The position numbers were made by a program, and so were the translations under genes. Under the pieces are notes generated by a model, which saw only the letters and a list, made by a program, of their open reading frames with translations, was not told the origin of the DNA and searched no databases. Below, one piece after another: positions 6,536 through 11,797 of a stretch of DNA of 11,797 nucleotides. Numbering within the stretch: position 1 is the first letter of the stretch; each line of letters starts with the position of its first letter. The DNA is from UBA7236 sp964638865 (GTDB lineage Bacteria > Bacteroidota > Bacteroidia > Chitinophagales > BACL12): contig CAZXBG010000123.1 of NCBI GenBank assembly GCA_964638865.1, forward strand, positions 1-11,797. The letters are read 5' to 3'.

Positions 6536-7663
6536 ATGCCCCCAAAGATCCATTTCCACACCCTTGATGCATTGCGGTTTTTCGCTTTTTTTAAAGTATT
6601 CTTTTTGCATATTCCGTTGGAAGGTGATCAGCCGGTTCTTTCTTTTTTAAAATCAGGAGGTGGCATAGGTGTTACTTTCTTTTTTGTGCTTAGCGGATTT
6701 TTAATAACCTATATTCTCAGTTATGAGAAGTTACATGTTGGACATATTAATATCGGGAAATTTTTTCTGAGAAGAAGTTTTCGCATCTGGCCACTTTTTT
6801 TTCTTGTGGTAGGGATAGTAGCAATTATTCCATACGATATCAAACAATCAATCGGTTTGCACATGATTGGGAATGGATATTCCTTTGATTGGAAATATTC
6901 TTTCACCTTTTTGGAAAATTATAAAATGTTGTTGGAGGATAATCAACCTAAAACAACGCCGCTCAGTGTTTTCTGGTCGCTGTGTATAGAAGAACATTTT
7001 TATATTTTGTGGATGTTGGTGATATTTTTAATTCCCGCAAAACGTATCCCGTTATTTTTAATTTGCAGTATCATTATTTCCTGGATCGCCCGATACCTGG
7101 AACCCGGTATTACACATAATGATCGCATTATGAATCAGGAGATTTTAACCAACCTCGACAATTTTGCAATTGGCGGATTGCCTGCCTATTTCGTGGCAAA
7201 AAATTATGAGCGCGTTGCAGCATTTATAATGGGCATACCTTCGTGGACAAAATATGCCTATTTATTTCTTGCTTTAGTAGCCGTTATTTTTCAAACAACT
7301 ATTTTCCCCATCACCAATATTATGGTTTTTGATATTTTTCGTCCGACCCTAATAGCTTTATTATTTGTCGGAATAATTTGTGTGTTTATTCCACAGGATT
7401 CAAAAATTCGTATTAACGATAACAATATTTTATCTAAACTCGGTAGAATAAGTTACGGGCTATATGTGTACCACCTGATTTTTATCCATGTTATGTTTCA
7501 ATTTTGTAAATTCTTATCCATTAAAATGGATGATGTATGGAGCGTTTTAATTTTTACTTTAATCGCACTTTTTTTCTCCATAATTATCGCCTCCATTTCC
7601 TATTTGTTTTTTGAAAAGAAATTTATGGAACTTCGGGAGAAATTTTATGGTGCACCAGCCTGA
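6536..7663 (+). CDS. Membrane acyltransferase, acyltransferase-3 (OafA/YrhL) family
   Basis: Members of this family move acyl groups, often acetyl, onto surface sugars such as O-antigen, peptidoglycan or exopolysaccharide. The 375-residue product is highly hydrophobic, with roughly ten membrane segments, and lacks the extra SGNH domain of long OafA proteins. LDALRFFAFFKVFFLH (10-25) contains the family RX10H motif (Arg14, His25). GVTFFFVLSGFLITY (45-59), FFLRRSFRIWPLF (76-88), FWSLCIEEHFYILW (146-159) and LGRISYGLYVYH (302-313) are also typical. The C-terminus (FFEKKFMELREKF) is the usual cytoplasmic tail. The gene follows pyrB by 65 bp and is not functionally linked to it as far as can be seen. 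No glycosyltransferases lie nearby, so the acceptor cannot be guessed. No terminator hairpin is visible after the stop. Confidence 0.9.
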   Translation: MPPKIHFHTLDALRFFAFFKVFFLHIPLEGDQPVLSFLKSGGGIGVTFFFVLSGFLITYILSYEKLHVGHINIGKFFLRRSFRIWPLFFLVVGIVAIIPYDIKQSIGLHMIGNGYSFDWKYSFTFLENYKMLLEDNQPKTTPLSVFWSLCIEEHFYILWMLVIFLIPAKRIPLFLICSIIISWIARYLEPGITHNDRIMNQEILTNLDNFAIGGLPAYFVAKNYERVAAFIMGIPSWTKYAYLFLALVAVIFQTTIFPITNIMVFDIFRPTLIALLFVGIICVFIPQDSKIRINDNNILSKLGRISYGLYVYHLIFIHVMFQFCKFLSIKMDDVWSVLIFTLIALFFSIIIASISYLFFEKKFMELREKFYGAPA

Positions 7664-7733
7664 CGACTTGAGCCTTCTAAAGTACTAAGGTAGGCACACG
7701 AATAAACAGCCGAAAAGTAGATTGTTTCTGACA

Positions 7734-8119
7734 CAAAACACCTCTGCGGCCTTTGCGGGAATTGCCTCAATCAAAAAATAAAAAGCAAAAATTAAAAAAC
7801 ATTAAACGCCTCTGCGCCCTCTGCACATCTGCGTGAAACCCGCTACCCTACATAACACCTCTGCGTCCTCTGCACCTCTGCGGGAATTGCCTCAATCAAA
7901 AAAAATAAAAAATAAACAACATTAAACACCTCTGCGCCCTCTGCACTTCTGCGTGAAACTCACTACCCTACAAAACACATAACACCTCTGCGCCCTCTGC
8001 GTTAAACACCACACTCTATAAAATATAAAATAAAAAGCAAAAAATAAAAAACACAAAACACCTTTGCGCCCTCTGCACCTCTGCGCCCTCTGCGTGAAAC
8101 ACACACTTTACAATACACA
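7734..8119. repeat. Second CTCTGC-rich array, degenerate, 120-bp period
   Basis: This array shares the CTCTGCG / CTCTGCACC subrepeats and AT-rich spacers of the array at 4151-4920, and again alternates two unit types. One type ends GCGGGAATTGCCTCAATC (7756 and 7880 regions); the other ends GCGTGAAACnCnCTACCCTAC (7831 and 7951 regions). Segments at 7801-7852 and 7921-7972 match almost base for base, a 120-bp period shorter than the 184 bp of the first array because one AT spacer is missing. The rightmost part (8013-8063) returns to first-array sequence. It lies between convergent genes. The 70 bp before it (7664-7733) shows no feature I can name. Confidence 0.85.
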
Positions 8120-8132
8120 AAATGCCGGGATT

Positions 8133-8162
8133 AAAAAAACCTTCCCGTTAAACGGAAAGGTT
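8133..8162 (-). terminator. Rho-independent terminator of the YbjN-like gene
   Basis: Read on the minus strand, AACCTTTCCG pairs with CGGGAAGGTT (10 bp with one T-G wobble, 5-nt loop) and continues into a run of seven Ts, counting the two at the stem end. It starts about 30 nt after the stop codon at 8194-8196. Confidence 0.85.
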
Positions 8163-8193
8163 CACAAATTTGTAATTTTTCAGGCACCTAAAC

Positions 8194-8655
8194 TCAAGGT
8201 TGAGCAGGGCCGGCACCGGCGCCAAACTCATTCTTCAACTGATCATCCAACCAGTCTGCCCATAAACCCGTATCATTCACACAAGTTATAGTCTCATTGT
8301 AGTCCATTCCGTTAATGTCGCGTTCGTAAGTTGCATACACCCAATCTTTATCAGGGGCGGCATTTGGAACTACAGTCAATTTAACTCCAAGGCTCTGGTC
8401 GCTTATTTCCATACAACGGCGGTAAAAATGTTCTTTGTTTGTTGCAGGAACGATCATCAATCCGCTGAAAATACGCAGATAGTGACGGCTGCTGCCATCG
8501 TTTTGGGGGTGACTCGATACAAACACTTCCAATTTGGCTGAGCCTTTGAAAATGTAGTATGCTTTGTTTGCTTCATTCCAGCAGGTTGCGGGATCAACAC
8601 CCACACTTGTGATAAATTGTTTCACGTGGTCCAGAATTTCTTGTGGAGTAGCCAT
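8194..8655 (-). CDS. Small YbjN / type III chaperone-like protein, function unknown
   Basis: The 153-residue product has no signal peptide or membrane segment and should be cytoplasmic. An N-terminal helix (MATPQEILDHVKQFITSVG) leads into alternating strands with YYIFKGSAKLEVFV (33-46) and RHYLRIFSGLMIVP (57-70). A helix follows (KEHFYRRCMEISD, 74-86), then strands VKLTVVP and WVYATYERDI, and a last helix GLWADWLDDQLKNEFG (130-145). This order fits the YbjN/type III secretion chaperone (CesT-like) fold. I assign the fold by layout and general resemblance, not by an exact motif. The C-terminus is a short AGAGPAQP tail. Proteins of this fold commonly act as binding partners, but nothing nearby names a client. 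The gene ends at a strong terminator and a hairpin separates it from the 538-residue gene upstream on the same strand. Confidence 0.7.
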   Translation of the reverse strand: MATPQEILDHVKQFITSVGVDPATCWNEANKAYYIFKGSAKLEVFVSSHPQNDGSSRHYLRIFSGLMIVPATNKEHFYRRCMEISDQSLGVKLTVVPNAAPDKDWVYATYERDINGMDYNETITCVNDTGLWADWLDDQLKNEFGAGAGPAQP

Positions 8656-8726
8656 AAATTTTGTTTTTTTGGATTAATTAAAACGGAAAATTAATAATAT
8701 TTTTTGAAGTAAAAAATATTCAATGC

Positions 8727-8750
8727 AGATTCGCTATTTATAGTGAATCT
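8727..8750. other. 10-bp inverted repeat between two minus-strand genes
   Basis: AGATTCGCTA (8727-8736) and TAGTGAATCT (8741-8750) pair over 10 bp, with one G-T or A-C position, around TTTA. It lies 71 bp upstream of the 8194-8655 gene and 41 bp beyond the stop of the 8792-10408 gene. On the minus strand a T-rich run follows only after a spacer, so it may be an imperfect terminator or a protein-binding site. Confidence 0.45.
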
Positions 8751-8791
8751 ACCCTGAAAATTTTACAATGAGGAAATGTTTTTTTAATATT

Positions 8792-10408
8792 TCACTCAAA
8801 CGTAATCTTCCCCACCACATATTTTTTTCCCTTTTCCGCATAAATGATTAATTCATCATTATTGATTTGTTCGGATACAATTGGGCGCATAATTACACCT
8901 GTTTCCTTATTGCTGAACAATGCACTTTTATTCCATTCGCCATCGGCCTGAATGCTTACCAAAGTTGCATAGGAGTTTTTCCCATCATAAGCGTAGATCT
9001 TTTCGGGATTTTTTTCATCCAGATTTTTTTCATTGTCATTAAAGATCAAATAAATCATATCATCTTTTACATGAGATGCATAAGATAAATAATATCCGGA
9101 GCTGGAAGCTTGTTTTTTTGGAATTTTAGTGGCCCATGCCACCGAATTATCCGGGTTAATATTAATTACGATAATGTCGTTGTAATGATAAGTAGTAGTG
9201 GTAGTAGTGCTGCCGGTAGTAGGATTTGTTGAGGTATGTGTGGTGATGTAATATTTTTCACCTATCAGTATTGCTCCGCCGTCTTCGCGCAATATAATTT
9301 CATCAAGATCGAAATTTGATAATTCAGCGCCCTTTTCCGCTTTATTATCAGAAACAAACAACTTCAAAAATTCTGTATCAAAATCTGTAATTCCTTTTGA
9401 CAACACCGATTTTGTTTCGGGATCTATGGTCATAAAAAAAGTTCCCTTAATAGAAGCAGTTCCTTTTTCAGAATAAAATCCGGTGCAGACAATTTTGTCG
9501 TCATTTGTTAAAGTAAAACTACAATCAGTAATAAATTTTTCATCAAGTGATATTTTATATTCTGCTTTTTCTTTCCCGTTATTTCTGAAAGCTGTAAGAA
9601 TATATTGATAGTTAGGTAATCCTCTTACTTTAGATTTCGCCTTTTCGGTAAATAATTTACCCAAAAAATAAAAGTTGCCGGCGTTATCTAAATTTACTCC
9701 TGTAATGCTATATAATTTTTCTTCGTAGGGTAATGTAAAATCAAGTTCCCATTTTTTCTCCATTTTATCACCAAAAACAGCAATACTTCCTTTAGTTTCT
9801 TCTTTGTTAGAACTAAACTTAACCGGAATTCCCGCCAGATACATCGATTTTTTAATATATCCCGGCAAACCATAAAATGCAAGTGTTTGTTCGTCATTGG
9901 AAAGCACATAATCAGCAAGCGCAATACTGCCATTGTCCGATTCCTGAATTGATTTTAATAAAACAGGATTACCTTTTGTGTTTAGCGTTTTTGGATCTAC
10001 TTCATGGTAATAAACATTTGTTTTTTTTGTTTTTTTAATCTGTGTGCTTCCGAATAAATAGATCTTATCATGAAAATAAAATGGATTACTGTAATGCATG
10101 TCTTCGCCATCTATTTCATATTCATAATCCCTGATAGTGAGGAATTTTAATGTTTTATTGTATTTCTCCATAGAGATATTAAGACTATAAAATCCTTTTC
10201 TTGTATATCTTCCAAACACAAATCCTCCATCATCATAACCCACAACATCAAATACGGTCGAATTTTTAGGTTCTTCATATTGCTCGCTGAGGTCAACGTT
10301 TACCTTGTGCTGGGCAGAAGCAGTTAATGTAATTAACGTAAAAAGAATGGTAATTACACAATAATGTAATCGCTGTGATAGCGGCTGTAGTGAGGTTAGA
10401 ATTTTCAT
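8792..10408 (-). CDS. Exported protein of unknown function, probably propeller-like
   Basis: The 538-residue product has a signal peptide: basic N-terminus, hydrophobic run VITILFTLITLTA (18-30) and a likely type I cleavage after SA (32), before QHKV. No lipobox and no T9SS domain are seen, so it probably stays in the periplasm or is released by another route. The mature part is rich in short beta strands and repeats phrases such as VVGYDDGGFVFGRY (55-68), NLDNAGNFYFLGKLF (239-253), TNDDKIVCTGFYS (301-313) and LREDGGAILIGEKYY (373-387). These DxxGxxxxxG-type blades suggest a beta-propeller, by inference only. A threonine-rich loop (TTHTSTNPTTGSTTTTTT, 389-406) precedes YHYNDIIVININPDNS, a phrase I associate with uncharacterised Bacteroidota proteins. 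The start ATG fits the signal peptide. I do not recognise a specific function. Confidence 0.85.
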   Translation of the reverse strand: MKILTSLQPLSQRLHYCVITILFTLITLTASAQHKVNVDLSEQYEEPKNSTVFDVVGYDDGGFVFGRYTRKGFYSLNISMEKYNKTLKFLTIRDYEYEIDGEDMHYSNPFYFHDKIYLFGSTQIKKTKKTNVYYHEVDPKTLNTKGNPVLLKSIQESDNGSIALADYVLSNDEQTLAFYGLPGYIKKSMYLAGIPVKFSSNKEETKGSIAVFGDKMEKKWELDFTLPYEEKLYSITGVNLDNAGNFYFLGKLFTEKAKSKVRGLPNYQYILTAFRNNGKEKAEYKISLDEKFITDCSFTLTNDDKIVCTGFYSEKGTASIKGTFFMTIDPETKSVLSKGITDFDTEFLKLFVSDNKAEKGAELSNFDLDEIILREDGGAILIGEKYYITTHTSTNPTTGSTTTTTTYHYNDIIVININPDNSVAWATKIPKKQASSSGYYLSYASHVKDDMIYLIFNDNEKNLDEKNPEKIYAYDGKNSYATLVSIQADGEWNKSALFSNKETGVIMRPIVSEQINNDELIIYAEKGKKYVVGKITFE

Positions 10409-10971
10409 AGTAGTGGTTTAGGTTGATTTGTTTTGGTAAAGATAAAATAAAATGGGAAAATTATATTTTATAGTGTATTTGTCAGGGCAAACCTGATATT
10501 TTGGATTGGAAAGATCATTTTTGACCAAGTTTTGACTATTACGAAAGATTTTCGATTTAGCGAAAAGGTTGTAGCTTCGTATTTACCCTCTTGATATAAC
10601 AGGGCTTCCTAATTTTATTTAAATCTAGGATTAAATCGCAACGGGGAGAGAAAGCAGCGGCATTTATCTTATAAATAATAAGTTATAGCATTTCGGCTCT
10701 CCAATTTTATATAGATCTTTTATTTTCTCGTAGATCTATGCCGTAAATTTGCTAATTGCAACAATTGTACATATTAAATCCATTGTCTTCATACTTTTGC
10801 ACGAAGTGGTTTGGGTAAAAAGAATTACAGTTTGAATACAATGTGAAAAAATAAATTAAACCCATTAGGCCACATTTAAACCCCAAACTTTATTTATTGT
10901 CGCCTAATTTTTTCGGCACTAATTTAAACGAAAATCAAACTGGTCTTTATTGCAAATAGGTTAGTGTATTT
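10409..10971. other. 563-bp region without a convincing gene
   Basis: Both strands carry many stops and no frame shows a recognisable protein, tRNA or rRNA. It should include the promoter of the 8792-10408 gene and the 3' end of the edge gene's transcript. Visible items are a small palindrome TCAGG-GCAAA-CCTGA (10482-10496), TTTTCG-ATTTAG-CGAAAA (10549-10566), two TAGATCT copies (10712-10718 and 10731-10737) and a -7-like TACTTTTG (10792-10799). It may be a decayed gene or a regulatory region; I cannot tell which. Confidence 0.5.
10792..10799 (+). promoter_or_regulatory. Orphan -7 box (TACTTTTG) facing a gene-free stretch
   Basis: TACTTTTG is an exact match to the Bacteroidota -7 consensus TAnnTTTG. 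The nearest useful TTG (10765-10767) is 24 nt away, longer than the usual spacing. No reading frame follows on the plus strand: the first downstream ATG is followed at once by TGA. Confidence 0.2.
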
Positions 10972-11797
10972 TCATTGCGCTTGCAATTTCTCAAGTTGCT
11001 TCACAAGGCTGTATTTCCCTGTTGCATCATTGATTATTGCGTAGTAAAGTCCTTCGGGAAGGATACTAACATCGATAGTGTAATTTTGCTACACATTTGT
11101 TGTTAGCATATTTTCGCCTTGCATATTGATGATCTGCATAGTATATGTTGAAGTATTATTTTCAGCTCCGGAAATATTAATATGCAATTGCGAGGAGGCA
11201 GGATTCGGATATAAACCCACAACAAAATCTAAGTGGTTATTGTCTATAACAATAATTTCCGAGTAGGCATGAGCTGCTGTTACTTTTAATCTGTAATAGT
11301 TGATTCCGTTGATGGGAATATCGTTGGAAAATGCAAAATCATTTTGTTCAACGTAAATGCTTGCCGGTTGCACCGAGCCTATTTTATTAAAAACAATTCC
11401 ATCGCTGCTCCTTTCAACATCAAAATAATCTACATGCATGTTCGTGGCCGTTGTCCATCGCAGGAGATTGATGTTGTTGATATGTTCTCCCGTGAAAGAT
11501 TGTAATTTTAATGGAAGTGGTATCGGGAAAGTAAAATTGTCGATATTCACCCAATCACCTAATTCTCCCATTGACATTAATACGGAAATAAATTCACCAT
11601 TATTCGGTGCTACAAAAGTGGCGACGCGCATATTCCAAACGCCGAATGTAGGAGTAGGGCCGTTATATATCACTGCCCCCACTGCACCACTTACAGTTGA
11701 CAGTCCCAATTGCACAGGATATACCGGAAAAATAGAATACACTCTGACTCGTCCTAAAAAAAGTTTACACATTATTACTAAAAATCCTACTACAAGT
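10972..11797 (-). pseudogene. 3' part of a T9SS cargo gene, sorting domain interrupted by an in-frame TAG
   Basis: The minus-strand frame is open to the right edge, so the gene starts outside the window; the Met at 11772 is internal. A domain with GVWNMRVATFVAPNNGEFIS and GDWVNIDNFTF leads to PLPLKLQSFTG, then a fibronectin-like segment with LLRWTTATN and YFDVERSSDG. This layout is common just before T9SS domains. The domain begins at VGLYPNPASSQLHINIS and runs to ENMLTTNV, where CTA on the plus strand (11089-11091) gives TAG. The same frame continues for 38 more residues, including VSILPEGLYYAII and SLVKQLEKL, to TGA at 10972-10974. Those residues are the expected end of the sorting domain. 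As written, the product would lose the region that T9SS recognises. A point mutation, assembly error or stop read-through are all possible. No clear terminator follows. Confidence 0.8.

Noticed and set aside
4151..8119. CRISPR array
   Set aside because: The alternating GC-rich and AT-rich segments look like repeat and spacer at first, but the AT-rich segments are themselves conserved from unit to unit, unit sizes are 91-120 bp, and no cas gene is present.
7922..8291. Open frames on both strands over the second array and the start of the YbjN-like gene
   Set aside because: They consist of repeat translation or run antisense through the well-supported 8194-8655 gene.
10409..10971. tRNA or small protein gene in the long intergenic region
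   Set aside because: No cloverleaf or TTCGANNC-type arm is visible, and all frames are short and lack recognisable sequence.
11089..11772. A complete 227-residue protein starting at the Met at 11772
   Set aside because: The frame stays open upstream of that Met to the window edge, and the domain content is that of a C-terminal fragment of a longer T9SS cargo.

Overview
The window looks like chromosomal DNA of a Bacteroidota bacterium. Two reading frames carry C-terminal domains of the type IX secretion system (T9SS) kind. Coding DNA is AT-rich. Three genes have a promoter-like TTG-N19-TAnnTTTA layout close to the Bacteroidota TTG / TAnnTTTG consensus. A lipoprotein and several exported proteins fit the same picture. 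Genus cannot be given from this sequence. One assembly gap (100 Ns) lies inside a tandem repeat.

Layout. Positions 1-145 hold low-complexity sequence, a terminator of a gene off the left edge, and a promoter. Positions 146-2665 (+) encode a large secreted Asp-box (BNR/sortilin-like) beta-propeller protein with a T9SS domain. A bidirectional terminator separates it from 2757-4025 (-), a lipoprotein with a formylglycine-generating-enzyme (SUMF1) fold that lacks the catalytic cysteines. This gene sits between two inverted copies of one hairpin. Positions 4151-4920 are a tandem array of alternating 93- and 91-bp units, broken by the gap. A pyrR-pyrB operon (4967-6470, +) for pyrimidine synthesis follows, with its promoter starting 10 bp after the array ends. 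Next is a membrane acyltransferase of the OafA/YrhL family (6536-7663, +), probably with its own promoter. Positions 7734-8119 hold a second, degenerate array of the same repeat family. Two minus-strand genes follow: a small YbjN/type III chaperone-like protein (8194-8655) and an exported protein of unknown function (8792-10408). Positions 10409-10971 have no convincing gene. The right edge holds the 3' part of another T9SS cargo gene (10972-11797, -), whose secretion domain is cut by an in-frame TAG.

How the genes work together. Only pyrR and pyrB are clearly one unit. The others look like independent surface, envelope or housekeeping genes. The propeller protein, the SUMF1 lipoprotein, the 538-residue protein and the edge gene are all predicted to leave the cytoplasm. 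I found no phage, IS element, CRISPR or defence module. The unusual content is the repeat DNA, the inverted hairpin pair and the interrupted secretion signal.
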